Assembly: GCF_013377905.1 (NCBI RefSeq) | Contig: NZ_JABKAV010000039.1 | Location: 1 to 32,966 of the forward strand | Origin: Hymenobacter terrestris | GTDB lineage: Bacteria; Bacteroidota; Bacteroidia; Cytophagales; Hymenobacteraceae | DNA length: 32,966 nucleotides | Direction: 5' to 3' | Part shown: positions 8,335 to 15,446 of the stretch, in pieces | Position numbering within the stretch: position 1 is the first letter of the stretch | How the letters are laid out: each line of letters opens with the position of its first letter | Position numbers and translations under genes: made by a program | The notes under the pieces: model-generated | What the model saw: the letters and a program-made list of their open reading frames with translations, nothing else | The model's database searches: none | Told to the model about the DNA's origin: nothing

Positions 8335-8361
8335 GAGATTCTTCGCTGCGCTCTGAATGAC
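8335..8361 (-). repeat. Single arm of the GTCATTCTGAG palindrome family
   Basis: The reverse complement starts GTCATTCAGAGCGCAGCG and matches the arm at 5191-5217 at 25 of 27 positions. No second arm was found nearby, so it is a half-element. It abuts the CCACTAA tandem repeat downstream of the flavin reductase gene. Confidence 0.7.
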
Positions 8362-8367
8362 GTTCTT

Positions 8368-8402
8368 CCACTAACCACTAACCACTAACCACTAACCACT
8401 AA
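8368..8402. repeat. Tandem repeat, five exact copies of CCACTAA
   Basis: Five perfect 7-base units run from 8368 to 8402. Read on the minus strand they are TTAGTGG units. They encode the last four residues (VVSG) and the TAG stop of the flavin reductase gene ending at 8385, then continue past it. A 7-base unit shifts the frame by one per copy, so copy-number change would alter the C-terminus. Confidence 0.95.
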
Positions 8403-9308
8403 CCCGGCCAGCAGCAGGGTTTTCCAGGCATCGAGCAGACGGCCTTCCTCCAGTAGCTTCTGGCCCAGTAGCACCAGTTCGTGGCGCTGGCGGGCGGAGT
8501 CGGTGGGGTGCTGGCTGAGGGTGTAGCTTACCAGGGGCTCGTGGCGGAAGGCGGCTACCTCGTCGGAAGTCGGGATGGATTGAACCTCGATATTGGCCAG
8601 GCGGCCCAGATTATTGCCGGTGAGCACCTCAGAGTTGCGGATGAACTCCGGGAGCTGGTCGATGCCGATGCCCAGGTTGCGGTTGGGCTTGGGTACTTCG
8701 AACAGGCTGCTGCCCGAGGCGCGGCAGTACCAGTCGCCGCCGAGGCGGGCAATGGCATCGAGCTTGAACGGGTTGATGCCCGAACCGGAAGGCAGTACGA
8801 TGTCTTCGCGGAAATGGGCCATCACCACCCGGCAGATGATGAGGTTGCCGGCTCCGTTGTTCTGGCCCAGCTCAATTACCTGCTCCACCACGCACTCGAA
8901 GGCGGCTGGTGCCTCGGCCACGCGGGGTGGCCGTACTTTCTGGCTGGGCAGCTCCGTAAAACCGGCCTTTACGAACTCATTAACCCCTTTGCCATACTCG
9001 GTGCTGGATAGCGACATCTGCTCGACCATAGCGTAGTCGCAGATGTGGATGACGACTTCGGGTACCTCACGCACGTTTTGCAGCGTGTGTTTTTGGGAGT
9101 TGTCGCGCACCCGGTTGGCGGGCGAAAACACCAGGATGGGCGGGTTGGAGCCGAAGCAGTTGAAGAAGCTGTAGGGGCTCAGGTTCACGCTGCCGTCGGC
9201 CGCAATGGTGCTGGCGAAGGCCACGGGACGCGGGGCAATGGCACCCACCATGAAGGGGTGCAGCTCGGCGGGCGTGAGTTGGGCAGGGTCGATGGTGCGG
9301 AAGGACAT
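8385..9308 (-). CDS. Flavin reductase-like FMN-binding split-barrel protein
   Basis: The 307-residue product begins MSFRTIDPAQLTPAELHPFM and continues with VGAIAPRPVAFASTIAADGS and NLSPYSFFNCFGSNPPI. This is the classic flavin reductase-like domain (about 15-190), which binds FMN and usually transfers electrons from NAD(P)H to flavin or serves as an FMN oxidoreductase. The C-terminal 100 residues (PNRNLGIGIDQLPEFIRNSEVLTGNNLG onward) form an extra module seen in longer Bacteroidota homologues, to my knowledge. The stop codon lies in the CCACTAA tandem repeat, so the last four residues are repeat-derived. The physiological substrate is unknown. Confidence 0.88.
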   Translation of the reverse strand: MSFRTIDPAQLTPAELHPFMVGAIAPRPVAFASTIAADGSVNLSPYSFFNCFGSNPPILVFSPANRVRDNSQKHTLQNVREVPEVVIHICDYAMVEQMSLSSTEYGKGVNEFVKAGFTELPSQKVRPPRVAEAPAAFECVVEQVIELGQNNGAGNLIICRVVMAHFREDIVLPSGSGINPFKLDAIARLGGDWYCRASGSSLFEVPKPNRNLGIGIDQLPEFIRNSEVLTGNNLGRLANIEVQSIPTSDEVAAFRHEPLVSYTLSQHPTDSARQRHELVLLGQKLLEEGRLLDAWKTLLLAGLVVSG

Positions 9309-9392
9309 GGGGCGAAGGTCGGAATAGTCGCGTAATTTCCGCCCGGCCGCCAGGTTCTGTTCCTTATGTCACCCAGCTTACCTAATCCTGCT

Positions 9393-10304
9393 ATGTTGCT
9401 ACGCCTGATTCTGCTCCTGCTACTTACCGTGCCGGCCCTGGCCCAAACTCCGGCCGATACGGCCCGGCTGCGCCGCCACCTCGTGGCCCTCACCACCACT
9501 ACCCAGCCCCGTAATTACCAGCACCTAGCTAGTCTCAACCAAGCCGCCGACTACATTACCGCCGAGTTGGCTGCTGCCGGGGGGCGGCCCACTGCTCAAG
9601 CCTACGAGGTGCAGGGCCAGACCTACCACAACGTGCTGGCCAGCTTCGGCCCCGAAACCGGCGCACGGCTTATAATTGGGGCGCACTATGATGTGTGTGG
9701 CGAGCAGCCGGGCGCCGACGACAACGGCACTGGCGTGGCGGCGCTACTGGAGCTGGCGCGGCTGCTGGGCCAGCAGCCGGCGCTGCCCTACCGTATCGAT
9801 CTGGTGGCCTACACGCTGGAAGAGCCACCTTTTTTCCGGACTCCGCAGATGGGCAGCTACGTGCATGCCAAGTCGCTGCACGAGGCCGGCGTGCCAGTGC
9901 GCGGTATGGTAGCCCTGGAAATGCTGGGCTACTACGACGACCGGAAGGGCAGCCAGCACTATCCTTTCGGCCCGCTGAAATGGGTGTATGGCAGCCGGGG
10001 CAACTACGTAACTGTGGCCCAAAAATTCGGGAATGGCCGCTTTGGTCGGATGTTCGCGCGGCGCTACAAAACGGCCGCCGCACTGCCCGTGAAGCGCTTT
10101 AAAGCCCCCGCGTGGCTGCCCGGCATCGACTTCTCCGACCACCTCAACTACTGGCACTTCGGCTACTCGGCGGTGCTGCTCACTGATACCGCCTTCTACC
10201 GTAACAAAAGCTACCACCAGCCTACCGACACGCTGGCCCGGCTGGATATGCACCGCTTGGCGCTGGCTGTGAATGCGCTGCTGGCCGTGGTGGCAGCTAG
10301 ATAG
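9393..10304 (+). CDS. Secreted M28-family zinc peptidase
   Basis: The protein is 303 residues from the ATG at 9393, chosen because MLLRLILLLLLTVPALAQ is a complete signal peptide; an ATG at 9366 would add nine residues. Zinc ligands of the M28 aminopeptidase fold are visible: His98 and Asp100 in GAHYDVCGEQ, Asp110 in GADDNGTG, the catalytic pair Glu143-Glu144 in YTLEEPP, Asp246/Asp249 in GIDFSDHLNYW, and His275 in SYHQPTDT. It should act in the periplasm or outside the cell, trimming peptides. Its TAG stop overlaps by eight bases the far end of the convergent interrupted gene. Confidence 0.9.
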   Translation: MLLRLILLLLLTVPALAQTPADTARLRRHLVALTTTTQPRNYQHLASLNQAADYITAELAAAGGRPTAQAYEVQGQTYHNVLASFGPETGARLIIGAHYDVCGEQPGADDNGTGVAALLELARLLGQQPALPYRIDLVAYTLEEPPFFRTPQMGSYVHAKSLHEAGVPVRGMVALEMLGYYDDRKGSQHYPFGPLKWVYGSRGNYVTVAQKFGNGRFGRMFARRYKTAAALPVKRFKAPAWLPGIDFSDHLNYWHFGYSAVLLTDTAFYRNKSYHQPTDTLARLDMHRLALAVNALLAVVAAR

Positions 10305-10887
10305 CGCTGGCCGAGCGTCCCACCCACACCCAGCCATACGGCACTACCAAAAAGCTCCGCCCTTCTTCCAGCGTATGCACCCGGTGTGCGCCGCGCAGGA
10401 GCCGGGCGGGCCAGCCGTGGGGGAAGTCCTCGGCGTCGAGCCACTTATGCTGGCGGTGGGTGGTCTAGGCAAGCTGGTCGGCACCGGACAGCGCCCGGTA
10501 CTCCGGGGGCAGGGGTGGCCCAGTTGGCACTGCGTCGCCAAAGGAGTTCTCGTACCACTCGATGCGGTTTTGGATGCCGACTACAACCTGGGACAGATAA
10601 GCAAAGTCGGGGTCGGCGAGCCAAACGGCGGCGTAAACCGGCTCGCTGAGGGGCGCAAGCTGCCGCTGCCAGTACTGAAGCGTTTTCAGCAAATAGGTAA
10701 CGCCCAACTGCCGGACCACTTGCGGCAGCGGGTCGCGGGCATGCCGAAACCGGTGCAACGGCCCGAGCCCGAGCTTGGCGTAATCATAGTGGTAGCGCTG
10801 GAGGTGCGCTGCAGATACATCAGGCAGCAGCGCGCAGTCCCGCGCTGTAAGCCGCATCTTGCGGTCGAAGCCGCGCATCTTTTTCAT
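10297..10887 (-). pseudogene. Hypothetical gene interrupted by an in-frame TAG
   Basis: The ATG at 10887 opens a 140-codon frame (MKKMRGFDRKMRLTARDC...) ending at a TAG at 10467-10465. The same frame then stays open for another 55 codons to a TAG at 10299-10297. That extension reads like true protein (HKWLDAEDFPHGWPARLL, EEGRSFLVVPYGWVWVGR), with the same Trp/Tyr/His-rich character as the first part. The intact gene would encode about 195 residues. I recognise no domain. Either a nonsense mutation or a sequencing error has split it, or the 140-residue form is genuine. It diverges from the zinc-ribbon gene at 10984. Confidence 0.6.
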
Positions 10888-10983
10888 GGAAGAAATATAA
10901 CGACAAAAGCAAATAGTTGCTCAACTGCTATATCTTTACTAAATAGCTATAGCTTTAAGCAAATCGTTCTTCATCCGTGGTTT
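10888..10983. promoter_or_regulatory. AT-rich divergent promoter/operator region
   Basis: This 96-base AT-rich spacer separates two divergent genes. It holds AGTTGCTCAACT (10915-10926) and the perfect 10-base palindrome AGCTATAGCT (10945-10954). The sequence AAATAG starts at 10911 and again at 10941, so the two sites are spaced 30 bases apart. TATCTTTA (10931-10938) is one mismatch from a TAnnTTTG -7 box. The HTH protein encoded at 10984 is an obvious candidate to bind here; that is inference. Confidence 0.4.
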
Positions 10984-11406
10984 ATGTCTCAGCTCCGCTG
11001 CCCCAAGTGCGAATCGATGGAAGCCACCAAAAGTGGTATTGTGGGCGGTAGGCAGCGGTATAAGTGCCGGAACTGCGGCTACCACTACTCGGTGGCCAAA
11101 GCCGGCAAGGAAACCAACCCGTACTACGTTATCAAGGCCCTGCAGCTGTATGTGGAGGGCGTGAGCTACCGCGAGATTGAGCGGCTGCTGGGCGTAAGCC
11201 ACGTGAGTGTGATGAACTGGGTGAAGAAGTATGGGGTGAAGGCCCCACGGCAAACCGACTACCATCCCACGTATAAAATCCTCAATCAGAAAGAGCTGGC
11301 TGAGTTTTTTCAGAACCCCGACAATGTCAAAGGCTCGGGTATGATGATAACCGAGCTGGGCGATAAGTACATGCTGATTAAGTGGGAGCGGTTCCGGCAG
11401 GCCTGA
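10984..11406 (+). CDS. IS1 InsA-like zinc-ribbon/HTH protein, probably domesticated
   Basis: This 140-residue protein has an N-terminal zinc ribbon with two CxxC pairs (RCPKCESM and KCRNCGYHYS), followed by a helix-turn-helix (SYREIERLLGVSHVSVMNWV, about 58-77). This matches InsA, the DNA-binding half of IS1-type transposases. No transposase catalytic partner (InsB-like DDE domain) follows, and I see no terminal inverted repeats. Instead a lineage-specific tail (KELAEFFQNPDN...ELGDKYMLIKWERF) closes the protein. A stand-alone regulator is therefore more likely than an active element. The ATG at 10984 is preferred over a long upstream in-frame extension that runs antisense to the neighbouring gene. 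Confidence 0.75.
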   Translation: MSQLRCPKCESMEATKSGIVGGRQRYKCRNCGYHYSVAKAGKETNPYYVIKALQLYVEGVSYREIERLLGVSHVSVMNWVKKYGVKAPRQTDYHPTYKILNQKELAEFFQNPDNVKGSGMMITELGDKYMLIKWERFRQA

Positions 11407-11546
11407 AGCTATAGGGGTTTAGCAGAAGTATAGCCAGCGCGTGGATTTGCGGGCGGAGATTTTCTATTTAGGGATACCGGAGCGCGGCCGTTGTGGCTGA
11501 GGCTTGCGGGGTTGCCCTAGATCCGTCCCATTTCTCCCCACCCTAT

Positions 11547-13148
11547 ATGCGTAAAACTTGCTATCCACTGGCCTTTAGCGCCTTGCTGCTGGCCACTGCC
11601 GCCTCGGCCCAGGTGCAGCCGCCGCCCGCCGGCAACCAGCCCGCTCCTGCGCCCGCCCCCACGCCCCCATCCAGCACCAATCCAGTGCCGTCGGCTGCGC
11701 CCACGCCTTCGGCCCCAGTGTCGCCGTCCGTGGGCAGTGCAGCTACCCCCACGCCCACTGAAAGCGTACCCTACGGTGCCGGGATGAAGGTGAATATTTC
11801 TGCCGACGGTTCCAAGTACCTGCGCTTCATAAGCTGGCACCAAGTGTGGTCGCGCTATTCCGAAAATAATAGTGGTACCCTACGCGCGCCCGGCAAGCCG
11901 CAGGATAGCCAAGTGGATTTCGTGCTACGCCGTTCCCGCTTTATTATCCTGTCGCAGCTGAACCCGCGGTTTCTGGTGTACACCCACTTTGGCATCAACA
12001 ACCAAACGGCTGTGAGCGGGGGGGTAAATCCCGCCGTGGACGGTAAGAAGCCCCAGCTTTTCATTCACGAAGCCGTGGTGGAATACAAAGTGAACAAGTA
12101 CATGAACGTGGGCGCGGGCATGCACTACCAGAACGGTCTTTCGCGCATGACCCGGGCGAGTACGCTCAACTTCCTGACAATGGACGCGCCCATCACCAAC
12201 TGGCCCGTCATTGAAGCCATCGACCAGTTTGCGCGGGGCATCGGGGTGTACGCCAAGGGCCGCGTGAGCAAGCTCGACTATGCATTCAGCGTGAACGAGC
12301 CATTCCTGACCAATCAGACTGGTGGGTTCAGCACCCCGGTGGGCCTGGGCCAGACAACGGGGACGGGTGCCGCACGGGTGAACACAGGCACCAATACGGC
12401 CCAATACAACCCGCAGGGCACCAAAAAAATCTACCAGGGCTACGTGAGTTGGGAGTTTCTGGACCAGGAATCCAACCTGATTCCCTTTAACGTGGGTACG
12501 TACCTAGGTACCAAACGGGTGTTTAACCTAGGCGGCGGCTTCTTCTACAACCGGGACGGCATGGTGTCCCGCCCTGGAGGCAGCACCCTAAACGCTACCG
12601 CCATCGACGCCGCGCTGGGCGGCGGGATTGGCTCCTATAGTAACCCTAACAATGGCACGCGGCTGCACGACATCGGTCTGTGGTCGCTGGATGCCTTCTT
12701 TGATACCCCCATCAACAAGGAGACCGGGACGGCCTTCACTGCTTACGCGGTGTACTACAATTACGACATGGGTCCGAACCACACCCGTTTCATCGGGCTT
12801 TCGAATCCGGGCTACGGCACCGACGCCCGCCGTGGCAACGCCGTGCCGCACTCGGGTACGGGCCACATTGGCTTTGTGGAGGCCGGCTACCTGTTGCCCA
12901 AAACCCTGCTAGGTCCCAAATTGCGCATGCAGCCTTATGCCTCACACCTGCTCGCCCGCTACGAAGGGCTGCGCACCACCGGCGGCGATATCAAGAATGT
13001 GAACATTTTCGACATTGGCTCAAACTTCTACATCGACGGCCACAACGCCAAGTTCACGCTCAACTACCGCCCCCGGCCCGATTTCACCGATGTGAATAAC
13101 GTTAAGTACCGCTCCGAAATTACGCTGCAGACGCAGGTGTTTTTGTAG
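11547..13148 (+). CDS. Outer-membrane porin-like beta-barrel protein
   Basis: The 533-residue product starts with a signal peptide (MRKTCYPLAFSALLLATAASA), giving the ATG at 11547. Residues about 22-72 are a Pro/Ala/Ser/Thr-rich linker. The rest has alternating hydrophobic/aromatic strands, short turns and long Gly/Asn-rich loops (for example LRRSRFIILSQLNPRFLVYTHFGINN and AVYYNYDMGPNH), consistent with a 16-18-strand porin. It ends in a strand (SEITLQTQVFL). The solute is unknown. It is the first gene of the block with the MHS symporter and carboxylate-activating enzymes, which suggests outer-membrane entry of their substrate. Confidence 0.75.
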   Translation: MRKTCYPLAFSALLLATAASAQVQPPPAGNQPAPAPAPTPPSSTNPVPSAAPTPSAPVSPSVGSAATPTPTESVPYGAGMKVNISADGSKYLRFISWHQVWSRYSENNSGTLRAPGKPQDSQVDFVLRRSRFIILSQLNPRFLVYTHFGINNQTAVSGGVNPAVDGKKPQLFIHEAVVEYKVNKYMNVGAGMHYQNGLSRMTRASTLNFLTMDAPITNWPVIEAIDQFARGIGVYAKGRVSKLDYAFSVNEPFLTNQTGGFSTPVGLGQTTGTGAARVNTGTNTAQYNPQGTKKIYQGYVSWEFLDQESNLIPFNVGTYLGTKRVFNLGGGFFYNRDGMVSRPGGSTLNATAIDAALGGGIGSYSNPNNGTRLHDIGLWSLDAFFDTPINKETGTAFTAYAVYYNYDMGPNHTRFIGLSNPGYGTDARRGNAVPHSGTGHIGFVEAGYLLPKTLLGPKLRMQPYASHLLARYEGLRTTGGDIKNVNIFDIGSNFYIDGHNAKFTLNYRPRPDFTDVNNVKYRSEITLQTQVFL

Positions 13149-13161
13149 GCCCCGAGAAGTC

Positions 13162-13297
13162 GTTGTGAGCAGCGCGAAACAATCTGTTCGGGCAGAACGC
13201 GAAGCTAGACCAATCCACATCTTATAGACCTACGAGCACTTCTTTGTTGCTCCTGCTTCGTGCTCTGCCCGAACAGATTGTTTCGCGCTGCTCGCAA
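13162..13297. repeat. Long inverted repeat between porin and MHS symporter
   Basis: Arms 13162-13205 and 13255-13297 are inverted copies about 43-44 bases long with about four mismatches, separated by 49 bases. The shared core is GAGCAGCGCGAAACAATCTG, extended by TTCGGGCAGA. It is intergenic and could fold into a very stable RNA hairpin that separates expression of the two genes. No U tract follows, so it is not a standard terminator. Confidence 0.9.
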
Positions 13298-13342
13298 TGG
13301 CAGTTCACCGCCTCCCCATTTCATCTCCAATTCCCTACTCTT

Positions 13343-14842
13343 ATGGAACAGAACGTAAACCGGGGCGGCTCGGTGGCAACCCTCGATGCGTCCCCGGAGC
13401 ACGACAACAACCAGGTTTCGAGCAGCAAAATCTGGCAGGTGATTACCGCTTCCTCGGTGGGAACGGTGATTGAATGGTACGACTTCTACATTTTTGGCTC
13501 GCTGGCTGCCATTATCGGGCCGGTGCTGTTCGGTACCACTGGTAAAATAGAAGACACTATTCTGGGGACGCTGGCCGTGTTTGGGGCCGGGTTTGTGGTG
13601 CGCCCGTTTGGGGCGCTCGTGTTCGGGCGCATCGGCGACATGATCGGGCGTAAGTACACGTTTCTGCTCACGCTGCTGCTCATGGGCGGGGCCACGTTTG
13701 CCACGGGCCTGATTCCGAGCTACGACAAAATCGGGGTGGCCGCGCCCATTATCGTAACGCTGCTGCGCCTGCTGCAGGGCCTGGCACTGGGCGGCGAGTA
13801 CGGCGGCGCCACTACCTACGTGGCCGAGCACTCGCCCGACAAAAAGCGCGGCTACTACACGTCGTTTATTCAGACGACGGCCACGGTGGGCCTGCTCATC
13901 AGCATAATCGTCATCATTGCTACCCGCAACCTCATGGGCGAAGCCGCCTTCAAGGAGTGGGGCTGGCGCATTCCATTCCTGCTGTCGGGCGCGCTGGTAA
14001 TTGCTTCGTACTACATCCGGCTCAAGCTGCACGAGTCGCCGCTGTTTGCCAAGGCCAAAGCCGAAGGCACTACTTCTAAGAACCCGTTGCGCGAGTCGTT
14101 CGTGAACCCCGTGAACCGCCGGCTGGTGCTTATCTCGCTGTTTGGTGCCACAATGGGCCAGGGCGTGGTGTGGTACACGGGGCAGTTCTACGCCTACTCG
14201 TTCATGCAGAATACGCTCAAGCTCGATATTATTGACGCGGCCCTGGTACTGTGCGCCGCCCTGATTCTGGCCACGCCGTTTTTCGTGTACTTCGGCGGCC
14301 TTTCCGACCGCATTGGCCGCAAGAAAATCATCATGATGGGCCTGCTCTGCGGGGCTCTGTTCACCATCCCGATTTTCTACGGCATGAAGGCCTTTGCCGG
14401 CCCGCTCACCGAAACGGTGGCTGCCACTGTCGACGCTACCGGCAAGGCCGTACCCGCCGTCATGAAGGCCCTGAACCCGCAGCTGATACCGATGACGGCC
14501 CTGGTTTTCTGCTTGGTTCTCTTCGTAACAATGGCCTACGGGCCGATTGCCGCCTACCTCGTCGAGCTGTTCCCGACCAAGGTGCGCTACACCAGCCTCT
14601 CGTTCCCGTACCACATCGGCAACGGTATTTTCGGCGGCTTTGTGCCCCTTATTGCCACGGCCCTCACGCTGTGGGCCGCCGGCAAACCCGACGGCACGTT
14701 TCTGAAGATGTGGAGCAGCTACGCTGGTTTGGTTTACCCGGTAGCCATTGCCTTAATCTGCTTCATTATCGGCTCCATCTACATGAAAGACGTGCGCAAC
14801 GTCAAGCTCATGGATAACGAGCCGGGCGAGGCAGCCGCCTAG
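13343..14842 (+). CDS. MFS transporter, metabolite:H+ symporter (MHS) family
   Basis: The 499-residue inner-membrane protein has about 12 hydrophobic segments. TM1 carries the MHS signature VIEWYDFYIFGSL (Glu44 onward). The loop motif FGRIGDMIGRK begins at residue 94 and its repeat GGLSDRIGRK at about 318; LQGLALGGEYGGATTYVAEH is also typical. MHS members take up organic acids, proline/betaine, shikimate or similar anions with protons. Its neighbours suggest a carboxylate here, which is inference. The ATG at 13343 begins a normal family N-terminus; an in-frame ATG at 13244 would lie in the repeat. A hairpin terminator follows. Confidence 0.92.
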   Translation: MEQNVNRGGSVATLDASPEHDNNQVSSSKIWQVITASSVGTVIEWYDFYIFGSLAAIIGPVLFGTTGKIEDTILGTLAVFGAGFVVRPFGALVFGRIGDMIGRKYTFLLTLLLMGGATFATGLIPSYDKIGVAAPIIVTLLRLLQGLALGGEYGGATTYVAEHSPDKKRGYYTSFIQTTATVGLLISIIVIIATRNLMGEAAFKEWGWRIPFLLSGALVIASYYIRLKLHESPLFAKAKAEGTTSKNPLRESFVNPVNRRLVLISLFGATMGQGVVWYTGQFYAYSFMQNTLKLDIIDAALVLCAALILATPFFVYFGGLSDRIGRKKIIMMGLLCGALFTIPIFYGMKAFAGPLTETVAATVDATGKAVPAVMKALNPQLIPMTALVFCLVLFVTMAYGPIAAYLVELFPTKVRYTSLSFPYHIGNGIFGGFVPLIATALTLWAAGKPDGTFLKMWSSYAGLVYPVAIALICFIIGSIYMKDVRNVKLMDNEPGEAAA

Positions 14843-14862
14843 CCGGGCCGCGCGGCCACCGC

Positions 14863-14894
14863 AAATCCGCCGGGCCGTTGGTTCGGCGGATTTT
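14863..14894 (+). terminator. Intrinsic terminator after the MHS symporter gene
   Basis: A 10-bp perfect stem (AAATCCGCCG, 14863-14872, with CGGCGGATTT, 14884-14893) has an 11-base loop and ends in TTTT. It lies 20 bases after the stop codon, so the symporter gene is probably transcribed apart from the kinase genes. Confidence 0.75.
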
Positions 14895-15027
14895 GCTCGC
14901 CCAGCAGGCTGGTAGGCAGTGAGAGGGGTAACGGTGCTGGCACGCGGCGCTACTTCAGCTTTGCTCTGTCCAGCAGCATACTATCCATTTATGCGCGTAC
15001 TTGAAAGCGCCACCTTCCTGCCACGCC

Positions 15028-15252
15028 ATGCTGAACCCCCAACCCTCCGAACAGCGGCCTGAGCCACGGCGCGGGCAGCGGCTGCTGTTTCTGGCGCTAC
15101 TGTTCGGGGTGCTGCTCAACTTCCCGCTGCTGGGCGCCTTCAGCCTCGATGCCCGCGTGGCCGGCATCCCGGTGCTTTACCTCTACGTGCTGCTGGTTTG
15201 GGCCGCTCTGGTTGCTCTCACGGGCTGGTTGGTGAAGGGAATTAAGAATTGA
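15028..15252 (+). CDS. Small two-helix membrane protein, DUF3311-like
   Basis: The product is 74 residues from the ATG at 15028; a TTG at 15001 would add nine. A basic N-terminus (RPEPRRGQR) is followed by two transmembrane helices (RLLFLALLFGVLLNFPLLGAF and LYLYVLLVWAALVALTGWLV). The GIPVLYLYVLLVWAAL segment resembles the small DUF3311-type proteins encoded beside sodium:solute symporters such as MctP. The next gene encodes a symporter-kinase fusion, so it may be its small membrane partner. The family match is from pattern memory, not a search. Confidence 0.65.
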   Translation: MLNPQPSEQRPEPRRGQRLLFLALLFGVLLNFPLLGAFSLDARVAGIPVLYLYVLLVWAALVALTGWLVKGIKN

Positions 15253-15296
15253 AAAAGCAGAATGTCATGCTGAGCATGTGGCGCTTAGAGCCAGTG

Positions 15297-15358
15297 TCCG
15301 AAGTACCTCTACCGCTTCGTTGGATTACTACCGCAACAAAGCGGTAGAGATGCTTCGG
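15297..15358. repeat. Inverted repeat upstream of the symporter-kinase gene
   Basis: CCGAAGTACCTCTACCGC (from 15298, continuing to 15322) pairs with its near-complement at 15334-15358; arms of about 25 bases carry about three mismatches and an 11-base loop. Just upstream, GTCATGCTGAGC (15264-15275) resembles the arm start of the 5189 family. It lies 90-150 bases before the kinase start and could act in the mRNA leader. Confidence 0.75.
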
Positions 15359-15446
15359 CAAGCGGACGCCAGATGAAGCATGAAGTTCTTTTGACTTTGT
15401 AAACAGCTTCAGCGACTCAAACTGTCAGATTCTTAACTCAGAAAGC

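Noticed and set aside
8368..8402. Possible CRISPR array
   Set aside because: The 7-base units are directly adjacent with no spacers and no cas genes; it is a simple tandem repeat.
10273..10983. A long in-frame upstream extension of the InsA-like gene
   Set aside because: It would run antisense through the interrupted gene and has no conserved features, whereas the zinc ribbon begins right after the ATG at 10984.
10984..11406. Active IS1-type insertion sequence
   Set aside because: No InsB-like catalytic domain, no terminal inverted repeats and no target-site duplication could be seen around the gene.
13205..14614. A 469-codon open frame on the minus strand opposite the MHS symporter
   Set aside because: The symporter has all family motifs; the antisense translation is low-complexity Arg/Gln/His and ends in the inverted repeat.
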